Below are positions 53,454 to 62,856 of a stretch of 64,000 nt of DNA, one piece after another. The notes beneath the pieces are model-generated. The model saw only the letters and a list, made by a program, of their open reading frames with translations. It was not told the origin of the DNA and ran no database searches. This stretch comes from Paenibacillus campinasensis (lineage in GTDB: Bacteria; Bacillota; Bacilli; Paenibacillales; Paenibacillaceae). A program made the position numbers and the translations under genes. The stretch lies in assembly GCF_002272015.1 (NCBI RefSeq), contig NZ_NPBY01000032.1, positions 17,843-81,842 on the forward strand. The letters run 5' to 3'. The first letter of the stretch is position 1. Each line of letters opens with the position of its first letter.

Positions 53454-55275
53454 GAACACTCTCTCCTTTCGCAGCCCGAAACGCATATAGCGGATTCGGC
53501 ACCCATTTTGGCTCAACCTCGGAATCGGGATATAGGCGCCTGCGCGCCAGCTGCTCAATGCGAATTTTTTCCGAGAACAGATCATATCGCTCGTACTGTT
53601 TCTCTAGCTCGGGATGGCGATGCTGATATCGATGAATGACATGCGCGACGCGTTCCCAGAATGCCATCTCGGACAGGCCGTGCCGTTCGCTTAAGTAGAG
53701 ACCAAGATCGCCAAGGCAGACGAAGAAGAATGCACTGTGCAAGAAATCCCGGACCGCCGCCGGGTCCTCCGTCTCCATATAGGAATGGCGATTCTGCGCC
53801 AAATGGGCGGCCGGTTCAGGATGAAGCTGCGGGCACAGCTCCGGCTGGGGCAGCAAGCTCCGACTAAAACGAACGCCATCATGAAAGTCACGAAGCGCAA
53901 TCCGGACGGGACGTCCTTCCCGGTGCAGCAGCAAAATGTTCTGGGCATGCGACTCCAGCGCCACCCCGTGGGCGTAAAGCAGATGAATCAGCGGCGTCAC
54001 CGTTGCCGTCAGCAGCTCATCCAGCCATGGCAACAAGCCGTAGCGCCTGATCCACGTCTCGACATGCGCTGCAGCTGTGCCATCGGCGTATGAAAGCGCG
54101 GCGAACGGCAGCGCCTCCTCGCCCGGTCGCAGCACGCCGGCTATGCCGCGTCTCATAATGGCGCCTAGCGCGCCGTAGGCGCGTTCCCTCACGGATGGAG
54201 ACAGCTCCGCCGGGTCAAAAGCAACGCCGGCATATTCATCCAGCACAGCAACCTCCGGCTGGTCCGGCATGCGGCCGGTGTCCAGCAGATCATGCAGCCA
54301 CTCCGACACGAGCGCCGCGTTCAGCACCGTATGAAGCGCCAGCATGCGCCGGGTCGAGGTGTTGACGATGCCCAGCGCCAGCTTCCATGTCGCCTTGCGC
54401 GGGTCCGTAACATTTTCCAGGCTGCGGATGGATTGCTGTGCCCGGTAGATGTCCTTCGTTCGCCCGATCGGCAGCAGCACTCCTTCGGCAATCTCCCGGT
54501 GCAGCGCCGGCACCACCACATGCTCCCATTGCCACGGGTGGACAGGCATGAACACATAGTCGTTCGGGACGCAGCCAAGCTGTTCAAGCCGCGCACGGAA
54601 CCTTTCATATAACTCCTCGCCGAGCGCTTCAAGCAGCCATCCCTGCTCCTTCATGCCACGGCGCAGGGACAGCCTGGCATGTGAGCGGGCCACCGCGATC
54701 CACAGCGGCTGCAGCGGCTCACCAAACTCCGGCCCGTACAGCCGGTTATCGGCCGCATCAAAGCCGACACGGGACTTGTAACAGGGGTGATACGGATGAC
54801 CGTCCAGCTCCCCTTCCGCATGGTCCAGCGATCGCGTCGCTCCTGCCTGGCTCCGCCATGCGCGCGCTTCTGCATCGTGGAGCAGCGTTCTTCCCAGTTC
54901 ATCCTGTAATCGTAGCAACCGTTCGCCCTGCTGTTTCTGCCCAAGCACCTCATCAACGAAAAGAGCAAGCCGCCCCGCCGACACCTCCCCATCCGCACCA
55001 ATACGCCGCAGCGATCCGCGATCTATACGGATGCGGCCGAAGCCGTGAGTACGCCGGCAGTCTAGCCGGTATCGAACCTGCTCACCAGCAGCCGCAAGAC
55101 CGGATAATTCAACGGTTCGGGCTTCCCCGGGCTGTGGAAGTCCGCCGATGGGCACGGCGATTTCCTCATAAAGCATCGCTTCTATCAGCTGCCCAAGCAC
55201 GCGCTGCTCAGCAGCGGCATAGGCGTCCGAACGAATGGCAGCCGCACGCGGGTCTATTTCCTCCCAGCTTTTCAT
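53443..55275 (-). CDS. IucA/IucC-family NIS siderophore synthetase (second in operon)
   Basis: The 610-residue synthetase is of standard length with canonical motifs: GHPYHPCYKSRVGF, FMPVHPWQWEHVVVP, RAQQSIRSLENV, WKLALGIVNTSTRRML, ALESHAQNILLL, ALRDFHDGVRFSRSLLP. The C-terminal FhuF/iron-transporter-like segment ends VPNPLYAF. It forms amide or ester bonds between a polycarboxylate and an amine during siderophore assembly. The ATG at 55275 follows GAGGTGAGC. It precedes the third synthetase gene with an 11-base overlap and follows the MFS gene after 208 bases. Confidence 0.93.
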   Translation of the reverse strand: MKSWEEIDPRAAAIRSDAYAAAEQRVLGQLIEAMLYEEIAVPIGGLPQPGEARTVELSGLAAAGEQVRYRLDCRRTHGFGRIRIDRGSLRRIGADGEVSAGRLALFVDEVLGQKQQGERLLRLQDELGRTLLHDAEARAWRSQAGATRSLDHAEGELDGHPYHPCYKSRVGFDAADNRLYGPEFGEPLQPLWIAVARSHARLSLRRGMKEQGWLLEALGEELYERFRARLEQLGCVPNDYVFMPVHPWQWEHVVVPALHREIAEGVLLPIGRTKDIYRAQQSIRSLENVTDPRKATWKLALGIVNTSTRRMLALHTVLNAALVSEWLHDLLDTGRMPDQPEVAVLDEYAGVAFDPAELSPSVRERAYGALGAIMRRGIAGVLRPGEEALPFAALSYADGTAAAHVETWIRRYGLLPWLDELLTATVTPLIHLLYAHGVALESHAQNILLLHREGRPVRIALRDFHDGVRFSRSLLPQPELCPQLHPEPAAHLAQNRHSYMETEDPAAVRDFLHSAFFFVCLGDLGLYLSERHGLSEMAFWERVAHVIHRYQHRHPELEKQYERYDLFSEKIRIEQLARRRLYPDSEVEPKWVPNPLYAFRAAKGESVHAG

Positions 55276-55483
55276 TTTCAGCTCACCTCAACCACCTGTA
55301 TTTTTTATACTTCTGGATTTATCGAAGATAGGTCCACACCCATCTCAGAACATGGAGCGCAGTCTGTCTTGGTCATACCAAGATACTCCTGCCCGACCTG
55401 CAATTTGGAATCTGGAGCAGAGCCCAACTGCTGTTGCGAACCGTAATCTGTTCACCCGCTTGTCAGGGTTGTGCTCTCTTTCC

Positions 55484-56767
55484 TCATCGTTTGCCGACAC
55501 TGCCAGTCTGCTGCGGCTGTCCCTCCCAGGCTTCCTTATCCCTTGACAGGTCGGTGGTTTCCTGACGAGCCCCGTCTGTCTCCGATACATGTGCATCGGT
55601 TATTTTCACCCATAGCCAATTGAGCGCCAGCAGCACCGCAGATCCGGCAAAAATGATGCGCAACCCGAACGCTCCCGCAAGCCAGCCCATGCCGATGGAA
55701 CCGAGCAGACCGCCAGCCATCTGCGCACAATTGAGATAACTGTAAGCACGGCTTTCCATCCCGGCCGGTGCATGCCTGCGCACGAGCGAGTTCAGCGACA
55801 GCCCGAGCCCGCTCAGGCTGGCACCGCTACAGAAGCGGAGCGCGATCAGCTGCCATAGCTGCTGTGCGAACGCTTGCGGAATGGCCAGCAGCATCGCGCC
55901 CAGCAGAGAAGAAGCCAGCACACGACTTGGGCCGCGGCGATCTCCGAGCTTGCCCAGTTGCGGAGCCGCCATCATGTTGGCCACCCCCGCCGCCGCGGAA
56001 GCGATGCCTGCGAGAAGCGCGACATTGCTGCTTCCGGGCGCGAGCAGCTGCACATAGAGCGGAATAAGCGGCAATATTCCGACCGTTGCCGCCCGCTGGA
56101 GAAAAGCGGACACAAACACATGCAGCAGCGGACGCCGGGACATCATTTCCCGCAAATCCCCGCGCAGTCCGGAAGTCTGCGCCTGCAACAACGGCTTCTC
56201 ATATCGCTCATGAACGCCGAACAACACGACGACAGAGGCAGCCAGAATACCGATGCCCATGTACAGAAACACCTCAGCAAAACCAAAGCGGTCCGCCAGC
56301 ATCCCGCCCAGAAGCGGCCCGCAGATGGTGCCGCCAACCGAGCTGGATTGCAGCATCCCGAGCGCATAGCCGCTCCTTTCTTTGGGCGCACTTTTGGCTG
56401 TCAACGCGATCGCAGCCGGACCGAATCCGGACAGGGTCCCGTTAAGCAGCCGCAGGAGCAGCAGCTCCACCGGCCCGCTCACGAAGGCCATGAGCGTCAT
56501 TGTCATCGCCATGCCAAAGCCGGAGCGCAGCAGCATCAGCTTGCGGCCATAACGGTCCGCCAGCCTTCCCCACACCGGCGCCATCACAAAGGCACTGAGC
56601 AAATTCGCCCCATAGATGACCGCTGACCACATGGTCACATCGACATGATCCTGTACGCCAAGCTCCTGCAAGTACAGCGGCAGAAACGGGGCTACACAGC
56701 TGATCGAAGCCATCGCCAAAAACTGCCCGATGCAGAGAATATATAAACTCCGTTTCCAACCTTCCAT
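55484..56767 (-). CDS. MFS exporter (DHA1 type), probable siderophore efflux
   Basis: The 427-residue major-facilitator protein has 12 predicted helices. The motif GRLADRYGRKLMLLRSGFG after helix 2 and the repeated GKLGDRRGPSRVLASS in the second half are the A-type loop motifs of drug and siderophore exporters. The position in the NIS operon, between synthetase genes, supports export of the finished siderophore; similar MFS genes sit in achromobactin, staphyloferrin and vibrioferrin clusters. GGCAGGCGG precedes the ATG. The C-terminal tail (about 30 residues) is hydrophilic. Confidence 0.87.
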   Translation of the reverse strand: MEGWKRSLYILCIGQFLAMASISCVAPFLPLYLQELGVQDHVDVTMWSAVIYGANLLSAFVMAPVWGRLADRYGRKLMLLRSGFGMAMTMTLMAFVSGPVELLLLRLLNGTLSGFGPAAIALTAKSAPKERSGYALGMLQSSSVGGTICGPLLGGMLADRFGFAEVFLYMGIGILAASVVVLFGVHERYEKPLLQAQTSGLRGDLREMMSRRPLLHVFVSAFLQRAATVGILPLIPLYVQLLAPGSSNVALLAGIASAAAGVANMMAAPQLGKLGDRRGPSRVLASSLLGAMLLAIPQAFAQQLWQLIALRFCSGASLSGLGLSLNSLVRRHAPAGMESRAYSYLNCAQMAGGLLGSIGMGWLAGAFGLRIIFAGSAVLLALNWLWVKITDAHVSETDGARQETTDLSRDKEAWEGQPQQTGSVGKR

Positions 56768-56808
56768 TTCCGCCTGCCTTCCTTCGCATGAAGCAGGATC
56801 GGACGGCT

Positions 56809-58644
56809 TTATCGCCGTCCGTCCCTCATTGGATTTGCAATCATAATATAGAGGGGCGTGTCCCCTTTATTGACCAGACAGCTGCTGAAATTCGCTTTAG
56901 CCGGCAGTGTCTGCTCGGTAAGCAGGCCGTCGATATACGGTAGAAGCCTGGCGCTGGCCCGCGCCCTTTCCGCTAGCAGCAGGTGGCGAACGACGTCCCA
57001 GCCCTCGCCCTCCGGTCGATTCTGACAGCGTGCCCAAGCATGAATAAGCGAACCAAGATGATTCACGAAATAGTAGTACAGTGTCCGCCGCCAAGCTTCC
57101 GCCGCGTTGTAGAGCAGCGGGCTATTCTCAGGAAGCAGTTCCCCGATCCAGCCGGCCGCTTCCGCCACTTGTCGATCCACACTCATCCCTTCCAGATCCC
57201 GGGTGTAGAAAGCGCTTGGCCAGCCTCCCTTAAGCGCCAGCAGCGAATTCTGTGCATGCGCTTCAAAGCTGATGCCGTAGCGGTCCCATACCCGCAGCAG
57301 CGGCAGCATGGACAGCTGCAAATAACGCTCCAGCCACAGCTGCATGTCCGGCAGTTCCCGTGTGCCACCCGCCTGCGCGCTTTCCGCAATCGCCTGTGCC
57401 AGTTTTGGCGCCCTCTCACCCGGCCAACTTTCCACCAGCGAAGCCAGCACAAACGAGGATGAAGGATCCAGCTTGAGCGGCCTGAACATAACGGTAATCG
57501 ACGGATCAAGTATGGCATCGCCGGGTTCCGCGATGCCCGCATACCCGGTTTCCGGCATCAGCCCTGGCAGCTCCCGCCGCAGATCATCACCGAGACGGGC
57601 CGTTAGCTGAGCCGCATGCATTGTGCGAGTCGTCTGCTCGGCGGTATTGACGCGTATCAGGTTTGTTATCCGCACGCCGAGCGGCAGCTTCCAACCGCAG
57701 CCGCTCCCCGGTTCCCACACGGTGCGCACCGAGGAGGTCGGGAACACCTTCGGTCCAAGCGGCCCGAGCGGCACCAGTTCGCCTCGCTCCAGCGCACGGC
57801 GCAGACGTGGTTGCCCCAGCAGTTGTCTTGCCTGCCACGGATGCATCGGCAAGGGTTCGTACATATCTTCTGCCAGCGTTCCAATCCGTTCCACCAGCGC
57901 CTCCCGATAAGGCTCGCAGATCGGCTCCGGAAGCATCGCAGACCGTTCGCCAGGCAGCCATTCCCCATGCAGCGCCGACTTGCTTACCGCGAAATAATAC
58001 AGGGCAAAGCTTGCGCCCCGTTCGGGACTGTAGCGATCCAGGTCCACTTCGTCCATCCCTTCCACGCTTTTCGGATATGGATGAAACGGATGACCGGCAA
58101 ACACGCTTTGTTCAGACCTGATGTAATCGAGCTTCCGCACCTCTTTCCCAGCCTTGGCATCCTCCTCCCGCTGAACCAAATGCCCGTGCAAATATCGAAC
58201 GCTTAACCCAATTCGTCGCAGCACCTCATCCACAGCAAGAAGCCGCTGCCGCCGATGATGAAGCCTTTGGGCCAGTTCAAGCACGAGCCGCTCGGCCAGC
58301 TCGTGAAAGGTCAACAACCGCCGAATCTCCCCGGCCTCCAGCATCCATTCATCTGCGTATACATGCTGACCGATAAGCGATGCATATTGAACCGTGCCAT
58401 GAAGCCGGGCGCCGTCGCCAAGCATAAGCGTAACCGAAACCGCAGCCCCTTTCTCGGCCGCTTCAGCCAGCCTTTGCAGATGCTCTATGGCATCAACGTT
58501 TTCCCTCAGAAAAGCATTTAGCAGAGACCTGGCAGCCATCTGCTGCGCCAGCCTTTCCGTCTCCTCCCGTATCATCAGTCCTGTCTTGATATCTGTATCA
58601 GGATCAGCTTCCTTGAGTGGAAGCGCATGTTTGTCTGTCAGCAT
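56809..58644 (-). CDS. IucA/IucC-family NIS siderophore synthetase (first in operon)
   Basis: The start is the ATG at 58644 (MLTDKHALPLKEADP), which overlaps the aminotransferase stop (ATGCTGA) and is preceded by GAGAGG; the upstream 50 codons of open frame lie inside that gene. The 611-residue synthetase shows AGHPFHPYPKSVEGM, PLPMHPWQARQLL, TSSVRTVWEPGSGCGWKLPLGVRITN, ISFEAHAQNSLLAL and RDLEGM. It forms amides or esters from citrate-type acids. Being first in order after the diaminobutyrate aminotransferase, it may carry out the first condensation. Confidence 0.92.
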   Translation of the reverse strand: MLTDKHALPLKEADPDTDIKTGLMIREETERLAQQMAARSLLNAFLRENVDAIEHLQRLAEAAEKGAAVSVTLMLGDGARLHGTVQYASLIGQHVYADEWMLEAGEIRRLLTFHELAERLVLELAQRLHHRRQRLLAVDEVLRRIGLSVRYLHGHLVQREEDAKAGKEVRKLDYIRSEQSVFAGHPFHPYPKSVEGMDEVDLDRYSPERGASFALYYFAVSKSALHGEWLPGERSAMLPEPICEPYREALVERIGTLAEDMYEPLPMHPWQARQLLGQPRLRRALERGELVPLGPLGPKVFPTSSVRTVWEPGSGCGWKLPLGVRITNLIRVNTAEQTTRTMHAAQLTARLGDDLRRELPGLMPETGYAGIAEPGDAILDPSITVMFRPLKLDPSSSFVLASLVESWPGERAPKLAQAIAESAQAGGTRELPDMQLWLERYLQLSMLPLLRVWDRYGISFEAHAQNSLLALKGGWPSAFYTRDLEGMSVDRQVAEAAGWIGELLPENSPLLYNAAEAWRRTLYYYFVNHLGSLIHAWARCQNRPEGEGWDVVRHLLLAERARASARLLPYIDGLLTEQTLPAKANFSSCLVNKGDTPLYIMIANPMRDGRR

Positions 58645-60008
58645 GACTGCGCCTCTCGAGCAGCACGCACCGATTCTCCGAAGCGGAATACGATATCGTC
58701 CAGCTCCTGCTCCGTCACAATCAGCGGCGGCAGGAAACGCATAACCGCCGCATGCCGTCCCCCCACCTCCAGGATCAAGCCGCGCCGCAAGCATTCCTGC
58801 TGGATTCGGGCCGCCAGTGCCGGAGCAGCCGGATAATGACCGAGACGATCAGGCTCACGATGCTCGTCCACAATTTCAACGCCGATCATAAGCCCGAGTC
58901 CGCGCACATCGCCGATGCAGATCTCATGTTCAGCCAGCATCCACAGCTGCTCCTTTAGCCGATCACCGAGCAGCCGCGCCCGTTCGGGAAGGTCCTGCTC
59001 CTTGATGTAGCGCAGCGCAGCCAGACCTGCAGCCATCGCCAGCTGATTGCCGCGGAAGGTGCCGATATGCGCCCCGGGCTTCCATACATCGTAGCGTTCG
59101 TGGTATACAACGACCGACAGCGGCAAGCTGCCGCCGATCGCCTTCGACAACACGATGGCATCCGGCTCAATCCCGGCGTGCTCATAAGCAAACAGCTTGC
59201 CGGTACGCCCAAGTCCCGTCTGCACTTCGTCCACGATGAGCGGAATATCCCGCTCTCTCGTTATTCGCCGCAGCTCCTTCAGCCATGCGGATGGTGCAGG
59301 TATGGAGCCTCCCTCCCCCTGTACGGGTTCAACGATCATCGCGGCAGGAGGCACGATCCCGCTTTCAGGGTCATGCAGCACATTTTCGATGTAGCGGAGG
59401 CTGAGCTCTTGCGTCTCGCTGCCACCCACGCCGAACGGACAGCGATAAGCGTATGGGTACGGCAGGAAGTGCACATCCGGCATCAGTCCGGCTATCCGCT
59501 CCTTTTGACCGAGTGTTCCGCTTAGACTCATCGCAGCATGCGTCGACCCGTGATAGCCGCCGTGGAAGGACAGGACACTTCGTCTGCCGGTCGCCGTTTT
59601 CATCAGCTTGATTGCAGCCTCGACAGCATCCCCGCCGGTCGGTCCGCAGAACTGAATCCGTGCCCGGCTCGCCAGAGACGATGGCAAGCTGGCGAACAGC
59701 TCGTCCACGAACGCTTCCTTGAGCGGTGTCGTCAAATCCAGCGTATGAAGCGGAGCTTTCGAATCAAACAGTTCTCTCATCGCTCCGATCACGACGGGAT
59801 GATTATGTCCAAGCGCCAGTGTTCCGGCACCAGCCAAACAATCATAGTACACCTTGCCGTCCAAATCCCGGACGTAAATCCCCTCTGCTTCCGAGATGAC
59901 TATAGGCAGACGGCGGGGATAGGAGCGGGCCGAAGATTCGCGCTCCTGCTGGCTTTGCAAATAGCGGCTGTTATTGCTCATTTCTGCCGCCACACTTGAG
60001 CGATACAT
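58638..60008 (-). CDS. dat: Diaminobutyrate-2-oxoglutarate aminotransferase
   Basis: The start is the ATG at 60008 (MYRSSVAAEMSNN) with AAAGGAG 9 bases upstream. This 456-residue class III PLP aminotransferase resembles the EctB/RhbA/AcsF group (FCGPTGGDAVEAAIKLMKTATGR, SFHGGYHGSTHAAMSLSG, VEPVQGEGGSIPAP, LIVDEVQTGLGRTGKLFAYEHAGIEPD, LSKAIGGSLPLSV with the PLP lysine). It makes L-2,4-diaminobutyrate from aspartate semialdehyde and glutamate. As the first gene of the operon, 50 bases from a perfect Fur box, it supplies the amine for the siderophore. No diaminobutyrate decarboxylase or ectoine gene accompanies it. Confidence 0.92.
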   Translation of the reverse strand: MYRSSVAAEMSNNSRYLQSQQERESSARSYPRRLPIVISEAEGIYVRDLDGKVYYDCLAGAGTLALGHNHPVVIGAMRELFDSKAPLHTLDLTTPLKEAFVDELFASLPSSLASRARIQFCGPTGGDAVEAAIKLMKTATGRRSVLSFHGGYHGSTHAAMSLSGTLGQKERIAGLMPDVHFLPYPYAYRCPFGVGGSETQELSLRYIENVLHDPESGIVPPAAMIVEPVQGEGGSIPAPSAWLKELRRITRERDIPLIVDEVQTGLGRTGKLFAYEHAGIEPDAIVLSKAIGGSLPLSVVVYHERYDVWKPGAHIGTFRGNQLAMAAGLAALRYIKEQDLPERARLLGDRLKEQLWMLAEHEICIGDVRGLGLMIGVEIVDEHREPDRLGHYPAAPALAARIQQECLRRGLILEVGGRHAAVMRFLPPLIVTEQELDDIVFRFGESVRAAREAQSC

Positions 60009-60057
60009 GACGGGACACTCCTTTGCAAAATAGTTTGATTGCATACCTTATCAATAA

Positions 60058-60072
60058 TGATAATCATTATCA
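60058..60072. promoter_or_regulatory. Perfect Fur box of the siderophore biosynthesis operon
   Basis: TGATAATCATTATCA matches TGATAATNATTATCA at every position, and the flanking TTATCAA extends the dyad. It lies 50 bases upstream of the aminotransferase start. Confidence 0.92.
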
Positions 60073-60162
60073 ATAAGATGACTAAATCATACCATGTCCC
60101 TGTCAGCCGGAATATTATCCGGTTGAATAATCCGAGTACTCCATATGGATAATAATGTTTAT

Positions 60163-60594
60163 TCATTCATTTTTAGTGTCATCTCCCAACTTCTTCGCCA
60201 GAAGAAACACAAATTCGTCCCCTGCCTCCTCAAGGCAGAGTGCTTTTTTGATATTTTGAATATGTTTTTTGACCGTGTTGATGCTGATATATAATTCCTC
60301 GGCAATCTTCCTGATGCTGTAATGACGGCACAACAGCACGGCAATCTCCAATTGTCTCGCGCTTAAATTCGCTAGATTATCCCGTGCCGCGAGCTCCAAA
60401 CCGACTGAATCGGAGGATGCCGAATCCCCATCCGAATCCGCCACCACATACTCCATCGTCACTTGTACGGAATCCCGGATATTCATGTGCACGACCCGGT
60501 TCATAATCATGCTGTGCAGTTCAGCCAGCTCCTGGCGCTCCCGCTCATGGTCTGAGCTGGAAGCGACCGTAAGAAGCAGCTTTGTAACAGGCAT
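60163..60594 (-). CDS. Short LuxR-type HTH regulator
   Basis: The 143-residue protein has a C-terminal LuxR/FixJ-type DNA-binding domain (about 75-135; LSARQLEIAVLLCRHYSIRKIAEELYISINTVKKHIQNIKKAL). The first ~70 residues do not match a receiver or autoinducer domain that I recognise. It lies between the Btr-like gene (67 bases upstream) and the Fur box of the siderophore operon, all in the same direction. I infer a co-regulator of siderophore genes, possibly co-transcribed with the Btr-like gene. Confidence 0.82.
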   Translation of the reverse strand: MPVTKLLLTVASSSDHERERQELAELHSMIMNRVVHMNIRDSVQVTMEYVVADSDGDSASSDSVGLELAARDNLANLSARQLEIAVLLCRHYSIRKIAEELYISINTVKKHIQNIKKALCLEEAGDEFVFLLAKKLGDDTKNE

Positions 60595-60661
60595 AAGCGC
60601 ATCACCGCCCAGACTGGAATGGATTTTTCATTCATGCATGGTCTATGAAGAAACTTGCAGT

Positions 60662-62500
60662 TTATTGCAGCAGCGCCTCCGCAATTTCCTCCACTACTCT
60701 GCTCATCGCAATCGGACCGTAGTATCCGATCCACAGCGCCGTATCAAAATGGCGGACCTTGCCGCTATGCACAGCATCCACGTCATTCCATAATGGGTTC
60801 ATCTCGTATTGCCGGGTCTGTTCACGGTTCGTATTATCTGTCAACACAAACAGCCGGTCCGCTCGCAGCTCTGAAAGTGCTTCAAGCGGGATCATGGAGC
60901 TGGTGCCCGTGTGATTGGCGGCAAGCCGCGGGGCGGACAGACCGAGCTCGCTATACAGAAGCCTTGCGGTACGGTGCCTGCCGGTATGTAGACGAATGCT
61001 GCCGTCACGAGGACGGATTAACGCAACGGTAGGTGTGCTTCCACCATCTTCAAGCCGTCTCCGCAGCCGACTCAGCTGTGCATTATACGCATCAATGATT
61101 TGCAGCGCCTTCCATTTCAATCCAAGCAGCTCGCCAAGCCGAAGCAGTGACAGCCGCCAATCCTCGTTGCGATCCAGCATCATCGCCGGCGCGATCCCGG
61201 AAATCTCGGTGTAGCAATGCTCCTGAAATGAGGTGCATAGGACCAGATCCGGTTCCAATGCCGCCAATCTGCGCAGATCCGGCTGCTCCTTCGTCCCGAG
61301 CCTCGCCATTCTTCCTAATGACAACGCCAGGTTCGCCGGCAAGCCACCCGTCTCCACCGTACATACGACACTGCCCACGGGCTCAACGCCAAGCGCAAGC
61401 AGCTGGTCTGCATACTGGTTGTCCAGCACCGCAATTCTTCTTGGCCTGCGGGCAAGCTCCAGCGTGCCTCGCAAATGCGGTACACGCAGATGCCCATCGA
61501 TTTCTACAAGTCCTCCGGTACAGAGCAGAGTTAGCGATAGCAAGGCGCGGAACGCCTGGGTAGCGTTCTCCCTCTGATCATACCGACCCTCGCCTGCCGA
61601 AACAATGTCCGAATGCGACGGACTTGTGGGAGAAATCCGACAATCCTCGGGAAGAGACGGACGGTGCTGATTACGGGATTGCCTGTAGCTTCTGGGCGAG
61701 ATACCGGTGTATTTTTTAAACAAACGGCTGAAATAGTAGCTGTCCGGATAACCGACCTCCTCGGCAATTTGGGAGATTGTCCGTTCACTGTGCTCCAATA
61801 GCTGCTTCGCTTTAGCAATCCGAATGCTGATCAGATGTTCTAGCGGGCTATGGCCAAATCGAGCCTTGAAGCCCCGCTGCAGCTGGCGTGTATTTGTTCC
61901 GAGATCCTCGGCGAGCGACGCAAGCGTCCACGGTTTGCTGTAATTGGCCTCCATGTGACGAACAGCAGCGTCAATGGCATCCTCATCTCTCCTCCCTGCT
62001 TCCGCCTGTCCCTCCATCTCCTTCAACAGCAAATGGATGAAAGCATATACTTGCTGCTTGACCTTCAGCCGCAGCAGCGGATGTGCTTGCTTCCACAGGT
62101 TTTCCATCTCACAGGCCATGCTTCGGCACGCAATTCCCGCTTCCGCCGGAGCTGTGTAACTGGCCCGAAACTGCTCTACTGCACGCTGCGGATCATCCAT
62201 CTCGCCCGGCACAGGATGAGGAAGCTGCGCTTTGTACATGATCATAATATACTCGTACCCTGCCGGCGTACTCTGAATATGAAGATGTTCACCTTTCGCG
62301 ATATGAGCTACCGGTGCCTGCTGCGAGCTGTAATCGATCTTCGATGCCTTGATTCGGGCCGCACCTCCTGTCGTCACCAGAAACAACGATGTTGGAGCCC
62401 TGTATTCCAGCCGATCTTCCGGCTTCACATGTCCCGGGCGGATATCTACAACATCAAAGGAAGCGTATGTCCACAGCAACATGAGATCCCGTACCGACAT
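60662..62500 (-). CDS. btr: Btr-like regulator: AraC HTH fused to siderophore-binding domain
   Basis: The 612-residue fusion has an N-terminal AraC-type cupin region, a double HTH (about 182-280; KPWTLASLAEDLGTNTRQLQRGFKARFGHSP, ISQIAEEVGYPDSYYFSRLFKKYTGISPRSYR), a linker, and a C-terminal class III binding-protein domain (about 330-612; RRPRRIAVLDNQYADQLLALGVEPVG, DLRRLAALEPDLVLCTSFQEHCYTEISGIAPAMML, NPLWNDVDAVHSGKVRHFDTALW). B. subtilis Btr has the same layout and activates uptake genes when a ferri-siderophore is bound inside the cell. There is no signal peptide. GGGGAGG precedes the ATG, and a Fur-type box lies 60 bases upstream. Likely target: the nearby uptake or synthesis operon. Confidence 0.9.
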   Translation of the reverse strand: MSVRDLMLLWTYASFDVVDIRPGHVKPEDRLEYRAPTSLFLVTTGGAARIKASKIDYSSQQAPVAHIAKGEHLHIQSTPAGYEYIMIMYKAQLPHPVPGEMDDPQRAVEQFRASYTAPAEAGIACRSMACEMENLWKQAHPLLRLKVKQQVYAFIHLLLKEMEGQAEAGRRDEDAIDAAVRHMEANYSKPWTLASLAEDLGTNTRQLQRGFKARFGHSPLEHLISIRIAKAKQLLEHSERTISQIAEEVGYPDSYYFSRLFKKYTGISPRSYRQSRNQHRPSLPEDCRISPTSPSHSDIVSAGEGRYDQRENATQAFRALLSLTLLCTGGLVEIDGHLRVPHLRGTLELARRPRRIAVLDNQYADQLLALGVEPVGSVVCTVETGGLPANLALSLGRMARLGTKEQPDLRRLAALEPDLVLCTSFQEHCYTEISGIAPAMMLDRNEDWRLSLLRLGELLGLKWKALQIIDAYNAQLSRLRRRLEDGGSTPTVALIRPRDGSIRLHTGRHRTARLLYSELGLSAPRLAANHTGTSSMIPLEALSELRADRLFVLTDNTNREQTRQYEMNPLWNDVDAVHSGKVRHFDTALWIGYYGPIAMSRVVEEIAEALLQ

Positions 62501-62559
62501 CGTTTTTCCAACCTCCCCATACCGATTTGTCTGCTATGCTAGCCCCATTATAAATTCAT

Positions 62560-62574
62560 TGAGAATCATTATCA
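62560..62574 (-). promoter_or_regulatory. Fur box of the Btr-like gene
   Basis: TGAGAATCATTATCA differs from the Fur consensus at one position (the common TGAGAAT variant). It lies 60 bases upstream of the start. Confidence 0.85.
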
Positions 62575-62856
62575 ACTAATTGTAAGCGGTCCCTCCCGGG
62601 ATCACGGTTCATGCTGCAGATAATCGTCCATGCTACAACCACTTGCTCTGAAGATTACCCGTTGAATCTTCGCTCCCTGATGATCAAAATTCTCTTTGGC
62701 TACAAAAATTGTATATGCCGAACATGTCCTTATATAAAAATAGTCTATCTCTCGCAATAACTTCCTTCATTTTCACTTGCCATTGATCTCGTCTGCATAT
62801 GATCTTGATGTCCGCCATGTAACATTCCCTGTGAAAGAAAGGAAGGGAAATGAAAC

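Noticed and set aside
58638..60008. Ectoine biosynthesis (ectB) reading of the aminotransferase
   Set aside because: No ectA or ectC is present; it sits behind a perfect Fur box with three IucA/IucC genes.
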